A stretch of DNA of 64,000 bases from Cupriavidus plantarum. GTDB taxonomy: Bacteria > Pseudomonadota > Gammaproteobacteria > Burkholderiales > Burkholderiaceae. The first letter of the stretch is position 1, and each line of letters opens with the position of its first letter. Made by a program: the position numbers and the translations under genes. The DNA lies in contig NZ_CAJPUX010000001.1 of assembly GCF_905397285.1 (NCBI RefSeq), positions 434,001 to 498,000 of the forward strand, given 5' to 3'. Shown here in pieces: positions 16,216-25,657 of this stretch. The notes beneath the pieces are model-generated. The model saw nothing but the letters and a program-made list of their open reading frames with translations. It searched no databases and was not told the DNA's origin.

Positions 16216-17247
16216 TCACGGACGCAGGGACCGTTGCAACAGCTTGCGAAGCTCGACGAACACCATCTCGGGTCCGATATCTTTGAGGCAACGCAGGTGT
16301 CCCAACGGACACTCGCGCTTGAAGCAGGGACTGCACTCGAGCTGAAGCCACATGATACTCGCTGCCTGTGACAGCGGGGGGGTATGGCGGGGATCGCTGG
16401 AACCATACACGGCGACCTGCGGGCGGTTGAGCGCGGCGGTCACGTGCATCAGGCCCGAATCGTTGCAGACGGCGGCTTCGGATAGCGCGAGGAGGTCCAC
16501 GGCATCGTCGAGCGAGGTCTGGCCGCAGAGATTGCGCACGAACGGCGCGGCCTCGACGATCGCGTCGGCGATCTCGGCATCCTTGCCCGAGCCCAGGGCG
16601 ATGATCTGCGCGTACGGGAACGAGCGGCGCAGCATCTGCGCGAGTTCCGCGAAGTGCGAGGCGGGCCAGCGCTTGGCCGGGCCGAACTCGGCGCCGGGGC
16701 AGAACGCGATGACGCGGGTTCCCGGCGCGATGTCGAAGCGCGCGGCGGTGGCCGCCATGCGGGCGGGATCGGTCCGCAGGCGCGGCTCGGGCAGGTCCTC
16801 GGGCAGGCGGGCGCCGGGTTTGAGCGCAAGGCGCGCGTAGTGCTCGACCATCGGCGGCCGGTTGTCGCGCGGTGGGTTGGCATGCCGCACGTTGAGCATG
16901 CCGAAGCGCGCTTCTCCGCGATAGCCGATGCGCAGCGGAATGCCGGCGAGCCACGGGATGAGCGCGGACTTCAGCGAGTTCGGCAGCACGTAGGCGATGT
17001 CGTAGCCTTCGTTCTTGAGCTGCTGAGCGAACATCAGGCGTGCCGACAGCTGCAGCTTGCCGTGCGCGAGGTCGCTCGGGAACACGCGGCTGATCTCGGG
17101 CATGCGCGTCAGGACCGGCGCGACCCATTTGGGCGCGAGCGCATCGATCTCCAGACGCGGATGGCGGGCCTTGATCAGCGAGAACAACGGCTGGGCCATC
17201 AACGCGTCGCCGATCCAGTTGGGGGCGATGACGAGGGCTTTCTTCAT
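16216..17247 (-). CDS. waaF: ADP-heptose--LPS heptosyltransferase II
   Basis: A 343-aa GT9-family glycosyltransferase. It adds the second L-glycero-D-manno-heptose to the lipopolysaccharide inner core at the cytoplasmic membrane. Visible features are MKKALVIAPNWIGDALMAQPL at the start, the acceptor-side catalytic Asp (IGDALM), the ADP-heptose site FCPGAEFGPAKRWP, and NDSGLMHVTAALNRPQVAVYGSSDPRHTPP. The C-terminal cysteine cluster (SPCFKRECPLGHLRCL) is usual in WaaF. The start at 17247 was chosen because MKKALVIAP is the conserved N-terminus; an upstream one adds only eight residues. Confidence 0.96.
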   Translation of the reverse strand: MKKALVIAPNWIGDALMAQPLFSLIKARHPRLEIDALAPKWVAPVLTRMPEISRVFPSDLAHGKLQLSARLMFAQQLKNEGYDIAYVLPNSLKSALIPWLAGIPLRIGYRGEARFGMLNVRHANPPRDNRPPMVEHYARLALKPGARLPEDLPEPRLRTDPARMAATAARFDIAPGTRVIAFCPGAEFGPAKRWPASHFAELAQMLRRSFPYAQIIALGSGKDAEIADAIVEAAPFVRNLCGQTSLDDAVDLLALSEAAVCNDSGLMHVTAALNRPQVAVYGSSDPRHTPPLSQAASIMWLQLECSPCFKRECPLGHLRCLKDIGPEMVFVELRKLLQRSLRP

Positions 17248-17335
17248 GAATGACGGCGGCGCCAGCGGCAACGGCCGGCTAACCGGGCATGCCGGTTGCC
17301 AGCCAGTAATGCGGAGCGCGGGACGAGGCCGCGGT

Positions 17336-17530
17336 TCAGTGGTGACCCTTCACCACGGTACCGGGCCGGAGCTTGTACACGGTACCGCAATACGGGCACT
17401 TCACCTCGCCGGTATCGGCGACATCGAGGAACACGCGCGGATGATAGTTCCAGGCGGGCGTATTGCCGGTGGGGCAGTGCAGCGGAATGTCTTCCGCGCC
17501 GATTTCGACGACGGTGGCGGTCTGGGTCAT
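17336..17530 (-). CDS. CHCC-type zinc-finger protein
   Basis: A 64-aa protein containing the zf-CHCC module: HCPTG, then NYHPRVFLDV, then VKCPYCGTVYKL, giving one Cys, one His and a CxxC pair as zinc ligands. This small domain is related to the NDUFS6 subunit of complex I and is common between ilvE and waaF in Burkholderiales. The MTQTATVVEI start was chosen; an extension of 17 residues is possible. Function unknown; metal binding is inferred. Confidence 0.88.
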   Translation of the reverse strand: MTQTATVVEIGAEDIPLHCPTGNTPAWNYHPRVFLDVADTGEVKCPYCGTVYKLRPGTVVKGHH

Positions 17531-17599
17531 GGTGTTGCCAGTTGCGGGGGTGTTAGCCAGGGTGGTTGGCAATAGGGACAATTGTGAGGCGCGCGGGTC

Positions 17600-18520
17600 T
17601 CAGACCAGCGTCAGCCACTTCTTGTACTTTTCATCGGTGCCGCCGACGGCGGCGAAGAACGCTTCCTGGATGCGCTGTGTCACGGGGCCACGGCGGCCTT
17701 CGCCGATGACGCGGTCATCGAGCTCGCGGATCGGCGTGACTTCGGCCGCGGTGCCCGTGAAGAACGCTTCGTCGGCGCAGTACATCTCGTCGCGCGTGAT
17801 GCGCTTTTCGCGGACCTCGATGCCCAGGTCGCGGGCGATGGTCAGCGTGGCGTCACGCGTGATGCCGTCCAGGCACGAGGCCAGATCCGGCGTGTAGATC
17901 ACACCGTTACGCACGATGAACACGTTTTCGCCCGAGCCTTCGCTGACGTAGCCGTCGGTGTCCAGCAGCAGCGCTTCGTCGTAGCCGAGGCCCGTCGCTT
18001 CCTGATTGGCCAGGATCGAGTTGATGTAGTAGCCGCTAGCCTTGGCGCGCACGAGCGACACATTGACGTGGTGGCGCGTGAACGACGAGGTCTTCACGCG
18101 GATGCCGCGCTCCATGCCTTCCTCGCCGAGGTAGGCGCCCCACGGCCACGCGGCGATGGCCACGTGGATCGTGTTGCCGCGGGCGGAGACACCGAGCTTT
18201 TCGGAGCCGATCCACACCAGCGGGCGGATGTAGCAGGACTCCAGATTGTTCGCGCGCACCACTTCGCGTTGCGCGGCTTCCAGCGTCGGCTGGTCGAACG
18301 GCATCTCCATCTGGAAGATCTTGGCCGAATTGAACAGTCGGCGCGTGTGCTCCTTGAGGCGGAAGATCGCCGTGCCTTCCGGCGTCTTGTACGCGCGCAC
18401 GCCTTCGAACACGCCCATGCCGTAATGCAACGTGTGCGTCAGCACGTGGATCTTGGCGTCGCGCCACTCGATCAGCTTGCCGTCCATCCAGATTTTGCCG
18501 TCGCGATCCGCCATCGACAT
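17600..18520 (-). CDS. ilvE: Branched-chain-amino-acid aminotransferase
   Basis: A 306-aa fold-type IV PLP enzyme that interconverts valine, leucine and isoleucine with their 2-oxo acids. Key segments are MADRDGKIWMDGKLIEWRDAKIHVLTHTLHYGMGVFEGVRAY, the PLP lysine in VRAKASGYYINSILANQEA, and EALLLDTDGYVSEGSGENVFIV. AGGAGAACAACC gives a strong ribosome site for the ATG at 18520. The minus-strand order ilvE, zf-CHCC, waaF suggests one transcript, spaced 69 and 88 bases. Confidence 0.97.
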   Translation of the reverse strand: MSMADRDGKIWMDGKLIEWRDAKIHVLTHTLHYGMGVFEGVRAYKTPEGTAIFRLKEHTRRLFNSAKIFQMEMPFDQPTLEAAQREVVRANNLESCYIRPLVWIGSEKLGVSARGNTIHVAIAAWPWGAYLGEEGMERGIRVKTSSFTRHHVNVSLVRAKASGYYINSILANQEATGLGYDEALLLDTDGYVSEGSGENVFIVRNGVIYTPDLASCLDGITRDATLTIARDLGIEVREKRITRDEMYCADEAFFTGTAAEVTPIRELDDRVIGEGRRGPVTQRIQEAFFAAVGGTDEKYKKWLTLV

Positions 18521-18681
18521 GGTTGTTCTCCTGAGCACCAGAAAATTCGAAAGATCGCCATTGTAAGCCGCGAGGCCTTGCGTGCCAACGCGGGGCCTCG
18601 CGAGCCACCGGCCATGCCCTGCCCGTACGCACCCCCGCTGCCGTTCTACAATCGCACCTTCCCGACCCGTCCTGCGCACGC

Positions 18682-21651
18682 GTGCGACCGACTCCCGAGC
18701 TTCCCGTTCCCGCCAACAACGACGCCACCCCCGACGCCGCCACCGATAGGCCCCCCGCCGAAGACTGCTGGGAATCGGCATTGGGGGCGCTGCAGGCGCT
18801 GGCCGGCGGCGACGCGGCGCCGGAAGCCCCCGGTGCCGGACGGCGCCTGATCTGGGCGCTCACGTTCGACGCGGAAGGCGAGGTGGGCACGATCGAGCCG
18901 ATGGAGCAATCCTGGGGCGCGCGCGGCTGGGGCAAGCCCCGGCCCGTGCCGCTCGCCCGCGTGGCCGAGGACGTCACGCTGCCGCCGTGGGATGCGCGCG
19001 TGGCGCAGGCCGTGCGACGGGACGCCTCCCGCAACCGGCGGTACGTGCTGGACCGCGCGGCCGCCATCATGGCGCTGGTTGGCCATCCGGCCGTCGTGCT
19101 GGCGCATGCGCCGACGGTGCCCGTGGAGGTGCTGGAGTCCTCGCCCGCGCTCGAGGCGGTGCGCGAGGAAGACCGCTTCGTGCTCCGCATCGTGCCGCCC
19201 CCGCGGCAGGCACGCGCGATGGAGGACTTTCTGCCCGCCGCCGCGCGGCAGGAAGCCGAGGCGCTGCGGCAGATCACCGTGCTGCAGGATGGCCCGCGCC
19301 GCCTGCGCATTGTGCGGTTCACACCCGCCCAGCAGGCCGCGGCGCGGCTGATCGCCGATGGGCTCGCTGTCCCCGCCAGCGCGCAGGCGCGGCTGGACGG
19401 CACGCTGCGGGCGCTCGCCGGCCATTTCCAGATCCATGCCGATGGCGCCGGCGACGCGCGCGAACGCGATCCGGAATCGCGCCTGCGTGCCGAAGTGGCG
19501 CCGGTCGGGCGGGGCATCAGCCTGCGGCTGGTCGTGACGCCGCTGGGCGCCATGGGCCCGCGCCTGGCGCCCGGACACGGCCGCGCGCAGCTGATGGCGA
19601 CCATCGGCGCGGAAACGCTCACGACGCGCCGCGACCTCGACGCCGAGCTGACGCACGTGGCGGAGGTATTCAACGCGCTGCCTTGCCTCGTGCGGCACGC
19701 ACCGGGCGGCGGCGAACTGGTCTGGACGCTCGACGATCCCGAGGACGCGCTCACGGTGGTGGAGACGCTGCCGGGACTGGATGGCGTGATCGATCTGGAA
19801 TGGCCCCGGGGCCGCGAGATCCGGGTGATACCGGCCGATCTGCCGCAACTCGCCGTGAGCGTGGAGACAGGCGGCGAGTGGTTCAAGCTGGTCGGCGAAC
19901 TCCATGTGGCCGAGGGCCTCGTGCTGTCCCTGCAGAAGCTCGTCGCCTGGGCGCACGGCCACGCGGGCCGCTTCATGGCGATGGAGCATGGGGTGTACGT
20001 TGCGCTGACGCGCCAGTTGCGCGATCGGCTGCGGGATCTCGCCGCGGTTGGCGACTCCGTGCGCGACGGCATCCGTGTGCCGCTCGTCGCCACACCATGG
20101 CTCGACGACGTGCTCGCGGGGGTCGGCATCGACCCCGACGCGCACTTCCGCACGCGCATCAAACGGCTACGGGAGGCGCGCGAGGCCGATATGCCGGTGC
20201 CCGCCACGCTCGACGCGGCGCTGCGGCCGTATCAGCTGGAGGGCTATCGCTGGATGATGTCGCTCGCCCACGCCGGTCTCGGGGCCTGTCTGGCGGACGA
20301 CATGGGGCTCGGCAAGACGCTGCAATCGCTGGCCGTGCTGCTCGCGCGCGCGGCGGACGGTCCGGCGCTCGTCGTGGCGCCGACGTCGGTCTGCGGCAAC
20401 TGGGCCGCGGAAGCGCGCCGCTTCGCGCCCGCGCTGCGCGTGCACGTTTATGCCGATGGCGATCGGACCGCCATCGTCGAACAGGCCGGGCCGCAGGATG
20501 TGGTGATCGTTTCCTATACGCTGCTTCAGCAGGCGCGCAAGGCGTTTTGCGAGCGCGCGTGGCGCACGGTGGTCGCGGACGAGGCGCAGTCGTTCAAGAA
20601 TCCTTCCTCGCGCCGGGCACAGGCCATGTTCGCGCTGCAGGCCGATTGCCGCATCGCGCTGTCCGGCACGCCCGTGGAGAACCGGCTGGCCGAGCTCTGG
20701 GCCGTCATGCGCTTCTGCAATCCCGGGCTGCTCGGTTCGCTCGTCCGCTTCAACGAGCATTTTGCGAACCCCATCGAGCGCAATGGCGCGCGGGATCCGC
20801 GTGCGCGGCTGCGCCGCATGATCGCGCCGTTCGTGTTGCGGCGGACCAAGGCGCAGGTGCTCGACGAACTGCCTCCGCGCACCGAGCTGGTGATCCGCGT
20901 CGCCCCCGAGCCAACCGAGGCCGCGCACTACGAGGCGCTGCGGCGGCAGGCGCTCTCCGAAGCGGAGCGCGCGCTGCTGCAGCCGAAGGAACGAGGCCAG
21001 CGCCGCGCGAAACGCGCCCGGCTGCCCGAGCCCGAAGCGCGCATCCACATCCTTGCGCAGCTGATGCGCATGCGCCGCGCCGCGTGCGATCCGAGGCTGG
21101 TGACACCGGAGATCGGGCAGGCGGGCGCGAAGGTGCGGGCGTTCGCCGATCTGGCCGCCACGCTTGCCGCCAATGGGCACCGCACGCTCGTGTTCAGCCA
21201 GTTCGTCGACTTCCTCCAGCTGCTGCGGCAGGCCCTCGACGAGGCGGGGCTGGCGTGGCAGTACCTCGACGGGGCCACGCCCGCCGACGAACGCACGCGG
21301 CGCGTGGCCGCCTTTCAGGCAGGCGAGGGCGACGTCTTCCTCATCAGCCTGAAGGCCGGCGGCTTCGGGCTGAATCTCACGGCGGCCGACTACGTCGTGA
21401 TCGCGGACCCCTGGTGGAACCCCGCCGCCGAAGATCAGGCCATGGGCCGCGCCCACCGTATCGGCCAGAGCCGTCCCGTCACGGTCTACCGGCTGATTAC
21501 GGCCGGCACGATCGAGGAGCGCATCGTCGATCTTCATCTCGGCAAGCGCGCGCTGGCGGAAGGGGTGCTGGACGCTACCGCGGGAGAGGCGGTGGGCAGG
21601 GACGCGGCGTTGCCCGATATCGACGATCTTGTGGGATTGCTGCGCCGCTGA
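18682..21651 (+). CDS. SNF2-family DEAD/DEAH helicase (HepA-like)
   Basis: A 989-aa Swi2/Snf2 ATPase. Residues 1-480 form a poorly conserved bacterial SNF2-associated region. The motor follows: RPYQLEGYRWMMSLAHAGLGACLADDMGLGKT with Walker A at 539-546, VVAPTSVCGNW (motif Ia), DEAQSFKN (motif II, near 633), ALSGTPVENRLAELW (motif III), then the second RecA lobe with LVFSQFVDFLQLL, YLDGATPADERTRRV, LISLKAGGFGLNLT and DPWWNPAAEDQAMGRAHRIGQ. Such proteins translocate on DNA or remodel RNA polymerase. The start is a GTG without a clear ribosome site, and a TACAAT -10-like element lies at 18646. No SWIM-domain partner gene is adjacent. Confidence 0.9.
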   Translation: MRPTPELPVPANNDATPDAATDRPPAEDCWESALGALQALAGGDAAPEAPGAGRRLIWALTFDAEGEVGTIEPMEQSWGARGWGKPRPVPLARVAEDVTLPPWDARVAQAVRRDASRNRRYVLDRAAAIMALVGHPAVVLAHAPTVPVEVLESSPALEAVREEDRFVLRIVPPPRQARAMEDFLPAAARQEAEALRQITVLQDGPRRLRIVRFTPAQQAAARLIADGLAVPASAQARLDGTLRALAGHFQIHADGAGDARERDPESRLRAEVAPVGRGISLRLVVTPLGAMGPRLAPGHGRAQLMATIGAETLTTRRDLDAELTHVAEVFNALPCLVRHAPGGGELVWTLDDPEDALTVVETLPGLDGVIDLEWPRGREIRVIPADLPQLAVSVETGGEWFKLVGELHVAEGLVLSLQKLVAWAHGHAGRFMAMEHGVYVALTRQLRDRLRDLAAVGDSVRDGIRVPLVATPWLDDVLAGVGIDPDAHFRTRIKRLREAREADMPVPATLDAALRPYQLEGYRWMMSLAHAGLGACLADDMGLGKTLQSLAVLLARAADGPALVVAPTSVCGNWAAEARRFAPALRVHVYADGDRTAIVEQAGPQDVVIVSYTLLQQARKAFCERAWRTVVADEAQSFKNPSSRRAQAMFALQADCRIALSGTPVENRLAELWAVMRFCNPGLLGSLVRFNEHFANPIERNGARDPRARLRRMIAPFVLRRTKAQVLDELPPRTELVIRVAPEPTEAAHYEALRRQALSEAERALLQPKERGQRRAKRARLPEPEARIHILAQLMRMRRAACDPRLVTPEIGQAGAKVRAFADLAATLAANGHRTLVFSQFVDFLQLLRQALDEAGLAWQYLDGATPADERTRRVAAFQAGEGDVFLISLKAGGFGLNLTAADYVVIADPWWNPAAEDQAMGRAHRIGQSRPVTVYRLITAGTIEERIVDLHLGKRALAEGVLDATAGEAVGRDAALPDIDDLVGLLRR

Positions 21652-21838
21652 GAGGATGGCGGCGCGCTAAACGGTATACAACTTATTGCGTATCTTGGTG
21701 CGTGCTGGTGCGGGGCGCCATGCTTTCCGCGCCGGTTTGGCGCAGGCGATGCGCGCCGATGGCGCATCCGACGGCGATTCTGGCCCGTTGCGGTGCAGCG
21801 AGGTCCTCGCATAAACCCGGTCTTGTGGTTTGTAGATA

Positions 21839-21857
21839 TCGGAATATAGTATACCGA
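21839..21857. promoter_or_regulatory. Palindromic operator-like site upstream of the broken amidase
   Basis: TCGG-N-ATA and TAT-N-CCGA form a 19-base dyad 26 bases before the TTG start. It could bind a LysR or GntR dimer. No dedicated regulator is adjacent. Confidence 0.35.
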
Positions 21858-21882
21858 ATCACAAAAACAGACCGGAGCCCCC

Positions 21883-23255
21883 TTGTCCCCCGAAGTCGTG
21901 TCCGACCCCATCTCGCCGCGCGTCATCGCCTCAGACGCGCCGACTTCCGACTGCTGGTTGCCGGCGCATGTCGCCGCCGCGCGGCTGGCCGACGGCGAGA
22001 CCACCGCGGTGGCGCTGACCGAAGCCTGCTACGCGGCATGGGCGGCGCGCAATCCGGCGGTCAATGCGATGGTGCTGGCCGATTTCGATGCCGCGCGACA
22101 AGCGGCAGCGAAGAGCGACGCCCGGCGGCAGGCCGGACGCGCGCGCGGACTGCTCGACGGGGTGCCATTCTCGATCAAGGAATCATTCGACGTGGAAGGA
22201 TGGCCAACGACGTGCGGAGTCCGGGCGGTTCTTCCGGCGGCAGCGCGGCCGCCGTCTGCGCGGGCATGAGCTATTTCGACATCGGCTCGGACATCGGCTC
22301 GTCGCTGCGCAATCCCGCGCACTACTGCGGCGTGTTCTCGCACAAGAGCAGCCACGGCATCGTGCCGCTGCGTGGGCACGGCAACGCGCCGGCGGGGTTC
22401 GCCGGGCAGGACATCAATGTGGCGGGCCCGATTGCCCGCAGCGCCCGCGACCTCGAGCTGGTCCTGCACGCGATTGCCGGCCCGGACAGCGCCGAGGCGC
22501 CGGCATGGCGTATGGACCTGCCGGCGTGCGGACACACGCGGCTGGCGGATTTCCGCGTCGCCGTGCTGCCCACCCATCCGCTTGCCGAGGCCGACGCCGC
22601 TGTGAGCGGCGCCATCGAGACGCTGGGGCAGGATCTCGCGCGCACCGGTGCGCGGGTGCGCTGGAACGTCCGGCCCCATTTCGATGCCGCGCACCTGTGG
22701 CACGTGTACGTGCTGCTGCTGCGCGCGACCACTTCGCTCTATATGGACGACGCGGCGTTTGCCGATGCGCTGGCACGCGCCCATGGCAACGATCGCAACG
22801 TTGGCAACGATCGCAACGACAGCGCCGACAGCATGCCGGGCGACTACGCCACGCTGCAATTCGCGGGCGCCACGCTGAGCCATCGGCAATGGCTGTTGCT
22901 GCAGCACGCGCGCGAAGGATTCGCGCGTGCATGGCACCGCTTCTTCGGCGAGTACGACGTGCTGCTGTGTCCCGCGGCGTCGACCACGGCGTTTCCGATC
23001 GACGAGCGCGGCGAGCCATGGCAACGCACGATCACGGTCAATGGCCAGCCGCTGCCCCTCACGTCTCAACTGTTCTGGGCGGGCCATTCCGGTTTGTGCG
23101 GCCTGCCGTCCACGGTGGCGCCGATCGGACCCGCGAGCGACGGCCTGCCCGTCGGCGTGCAGATCGTGGCGCGCCGCTATGGCGACCTGACGTCGCTGCG
23201 CTTCGCGCAACTGCTGGAAGACGCGGGCCATGCCTTTCGTCCGCCGCCGGCCTGA
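21883..23255 (+). pseudogene. Amidase-signature-family gene broken by an internal deletion and frameshift
   Basis: The first frame (TTG at 21883, ribosome site CCGGAG) encodes a normal amidase N-terminus with LLDGVPFSIKESFDVEGWPTT, including the catalytic Lys. Near 22212-22222 the homology jumps to RSPGGSSGGSAAA, now in a different frame. That frame runs on through the cis-Ser loop and DIGSSLRNPAHYCGV (nucleophile Ser) to the stop at 23255. Family members have roughly 50-60 residues between these points (the segment with GKTN and the NPW-x-x-x-R motif). So a deletion removed about 150-180 bases and shifted the frame. The rest looks intact, so the lesion may be recent, or it may be an assembly error. 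It sits with an MFS transporter, probably a former uptake-and-hydrolysis pair. Confidence 0.85.
22785..22820 (+). repeat. Two-copy 18-bp tandem repeat in the amidase remnant
   Basis: Two 18-base units at 22785 and 22803 (GGCAACGATCGCAACG plus two variable bases) encode GNDRNV and GNDRND. Confidence 0.8.
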
Positions 23256-23291
23256 ACATCATCGCTGAAAGACAAACAGGGGAGGGAGATC

Positions 23292-24632
23292 ATGCTGGAC
23301 TGGTTCAGGGAGTTGTCGCGCGCGGAGCGCAAAGGGTTCTACGGAGCGTTCCTGGGGCATGCGGTCGACGTGTTCGACTTCATGATCTATTCGTTCCTGA
23401 TTTCCACGCTGCTCGCGCAGTGGGGCATGAGCAAGTCGATGGCGGGGGCTATCGTCACGTGGACGCTGGTGTCCTCGCTCGTCGGCGCGATCGGCGCGGG
23501 CCTGCTGGCGGACCGGTTCGGGCGTGTGCGCGTACTGCGGTGGACTATCATCGTGTTCGCGGTGGCGTGTTTCCTGTGCGGCATCGCCAATTCGCCGGAG
23601 CAGCTGATGGTGTTCCGCATGCTGCAAGGCCTCGGGTTTGGCGGCGAGTCGTCGCTGTGCATGGTGCTGGTGACGGAGCTGATCCGCAATCCGGCACATC
23701 GCGGCAAGTATTCGGGGTTCACGGCCAGCAGCTACTCGTTCGGGTGGGGCGGCGCGGCCATCGCGTACGCCATCACGTTCAACCTGTTCGAGCCCGAGGT
23801 GGCGTGGCGCGTCTGCTTCTTCCTCGGCATCCTGCCCGCGCTGGTGGTCGTCTATCTGCGCCGCAACCTCGAGGAACCGGAAGTCTTCCTCAAGAGCCGC
23901 GCCGAGCGCGGTCGTCGCGGGGGCAACGATTCGCCGATGGCCGACCTGGCCCGCGTGTTCCGGCGGCCGCTGCTGAGCAAGACGTTGCTGTGCAGCCTGT
24001 TGTCGGGCGGCATGCTCGGGGCCTACTATGCCATCGCCACGTGGCTGCCGACATTCCTGAAGACCGAACGCGGGCTGTCGGTGTTCGGCACCAGCTCGTA
24101 CCTGGCCGTGACGATCCTCGGTTCGCTGGTCGGCTATGTGGCCGGCGCCTATGCCACGGACCGCTGGGGCCGTCGCCTGACCTACATCGCCTTCGCCGCC
24201 GGCGCGTTCGTGATGGCGATGATCTATATGGTCATCCCCGTGTCGAACACCTCGATGCTCTTCCTCGGTTTTCCGCTCGGCGTGCTGATGCAGGGCGTGT
24301 TCTCGGGCATCGGTGCGACGATCTCGGAGTCGTATCCGAGCCGTGTGCGGGCCACCGGCTACGGTGTGGCGTACAACCTCGGCCGCGTGATCGGCTCGTT
24401 CTTTCCGCTGGCCGTGGGCTGGCTGAACAGCGGCCGGACGTCGCTGGCGCTGGCCATCGCCATGGTGGCGGGTGTGGGCTATGCGCTCGTGATGGTGTCG
24501 GCGGCGTTGCTGCCGGAGACGTCGGGCATCGACCTCGGCGAGGCCGGCGGCGGCGACGAGCGTGATGACCGCGATACCGCAAAGCCGGCCGGCGCGCCTT
24601 CGCCGGTGGCGCCGGCGGGGAAGCCCGCCTGA
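23292..24632 (+). CDS. MFS transporter (metabolite:H+ symporter type)
   Basis: A 446-aa inner-membrane carrier with 12 hydrophobic segments. It has DVFDFMIYSFLISTLL in TM1, the loop 2-3 motif LLADRFGRVRVLRW, and the matching DRWGRRLTYIAF in the second half. This resembles sialate/aromatic-acid or JEN1-type proton symporters for carboxylates. A GGGGAGGGAG ribosome site precedes the ATG, 37 bases after the amidase frame ends, so the pair was probably one operon. The substrate is unknown; loss of the amidase leaves the transporter without its likely partner. The C-terminus is a polar tail rich in Gly, Asp, Ala and Pro. Confidence 0.9.
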   Translation: MLDWFRELSRAERKGFYGAFLGHAVDVFDFMIYSFLISTLLAQWGMSKSMAGAIVTWTLVSSLVGAIGAGLLADRFGRVRVLRWTIIVFAVACFLCGIANSPEQLMVFRMLQGLGFGGESSLCMVLVTELIRNPAHRGKYSGFTASSYSFGWGGAAIAYAITFNLFEPEVAWRVCFFLGILPALVVVYLRRNLEEPEVFLKSRAERGRRGGNDSPMADLARVFRRPLLSKTLLCSLLSGGMLGAYYAIATWLPTFLKTERGLSVFGTSSYLAVTILGSLVGYVAGAYATDRWGRRLTYIAFAAGAFVMAMIYMVIPVSNTSMLFLGFPLGVLMQGVFSGIGATISESYPSRVRATGYGVAYNLGRVIGSFFPLAVGWLNSGRTSLALAIAMVAGVGYALVMVSAALLPETSGIDLGEAGGGDERDDRDTAKPAGAPSPVAPAGKPA

Positions 24633-24681
24633 CTGCTTTGACCTCGAAACAACACTCTCCGGGCCGCTTTTAAGTCGCTGC

Positions 24682-24709
24682 TTACCAGCGACCGCCACAG
24701 GCCTATAAT
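24682..24709 (+). promoter_or_regulatory. Probable promoter upstream of azlC
   Basis: A perfect TATAAT at 24704-24709 has a TTACCA (24682-24687) 16 bases upstream. A hairpin begins about 14 bases downstream, inside the expected leader. Confidence 0.5.
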
Positions 24710-24722
24710 GGCTTCTCTGCCA

Positions 24723-24749
24723 AACGGCCGCGCGTCCCGTGCGGCCGTT
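24723..24749 (+). other. Hairpin in the azlC leader
   Basis: A 9-bp perfect stem (24723-24731 with 24741-24749), extendable by inner pairs, lies between the TATAAT and the azlC ATG and is followed by GTCTTTCC. It could be a leader structure, or a terminator for the upstream MFS gene. Confidence 0.5.
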
Positions 24750-24811
24750 GGTCTTTCCGACGGCAACGCCGCATCAGACCGGATGCCGTTCCGCCTTCTT
24801 CTCATCTCGCC

Positions 24812-25657
24812 ATGACGCCCCGAATGTCGTCCCCCGTGTGGCAACGCCTCTGGCATCGCTTTGCCGAGGCCGAGCGCACGGGCTTCCTTGAAGGCGCGCG
24901 CTATTTCGCGCCCTCCCTTCCCGCGGTGTTCTCATGGGGTCTGGTCACCGGCGTGGCCATGAGCAAATCGGTCCTGACCGTGCCCGAGGCCATCGGCATG
25001 TCGCTGCTGGTGTATGCCGGTTCCGCGCAACTGGCCGCGCTGCCGCTGTTCGCGGCCGGTTTGCCGATCTGGACGGTGTGGCTGACCGCCGCCGTCGTGA
25101 ATCTGCGCTTCGTGATCTTCAGCGCGGCCCTGCAGCCGCACTTCAGCTATATGCCGCTCTGGCGCCGGACGCTGATGGGCTCCTTCAACGGCGACCTGCA
25201 CTTCGTCTACTTCATGCAGCGCTATGGGGGCCAGGTCGGGCATGTGCCCGGCAAGGAAGGATTCTTCTGGGGCATGGCGCTCACCAACTTCACGATGTGG
25301 CAGACGTCCTCGATCGTCGGCATCCTGCTCGCCAGCCTGTTTCCGGATAGCTGGGGCCTCGGCCTCGCGGGCACGATGGCGCTGATTCCGGTGATGATCG
25401 CGACGATCACGTCGCGATCGACGATGCTGGCGGTGGTCGTGTCGTCGGTGCTCGCGCTGCTGTGCTTCGACCTGCCGTACCGGCTCAGCCTCGTGGTCGC
25501 GGTGGTGGGGGCGATTGCCGCCGGCATGGCCAGCGACGAGCTCGCCAACCGCGCGACGCTGCGCGCGATCCGCATCCGGAACCGCGCGCGGAAGGTCGCC
25601 AATGGGGTGAGTGGCGGTGTGGGGGGCGGTGTGGGCAAGTCGGGAGAATCGCGATGA
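24812..25657 (+). CDS. azlC: AzlC family branched-chain amino-acid exporter, large subunit
   Basis: A 281-aa membrane protein of the AzlC (BrnF/YgaZ) family, which with AzlD exports branched-chain amino acids or related compounds. It has FLEGARYFAPSLPAVFSWGLVTGVAM, LLVYAGSAQLAAL, NLRFVIFSAALQPHF, and hydrophobic segments through LSLVVAVVGAIAAGMASDEL. The C-terminal tail is a Gly/Val repeat (GVSGGVGGGVG) encoded by GT-rich DNA. The stop overlaps the azlD ATG (ATGA), so the two subunits are translationally coupled. The ATG at 24824 is an alternative start four codons in. Confidence 0.93.
   Translation: MTPRMSSPVWQRLWHRFAEAERTGFLEGARYFAPSLPAVFSWGLVTGVAMSKSVLTVPEAIGMSLLVYAGSAQLAALPLFAAGLPIWTVWLTAAVVNLRFVIFSAALQPHFSYMPLWRRTLMGSFNGDLHFVYFMQRYGGQVGHVPGKEGFFWGMALTNFTMWQTSSIVGILLASLFPDSWGLGLAGTMALIPVMIATITSRSTMLAVVVSSVLALLCFDLPYRLSLVVAVVGAIAAGMASDELANRATLRAIRIRNRARKVANGVSGGVGGGVGKSGESR

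Noticed and set aside
22271..22306. DIGSDIGS doubled motif read as a tandem duplication in the amidase
   Set aside because: Amidase-family proteins normally have a (F/L)xxGSDIG(G/S)S stretch here, so the doubling is native and not a lesion.
18987..23255. 1422-codon open frame spanning the SNF2 gene and the amidase
   Set aside because: Over the SNF2 gene it is an out-of-frame shadow rich in Arg and Gly with no family features. Only its last part (from about 22210) is real, as the second piece of the broken amidase.
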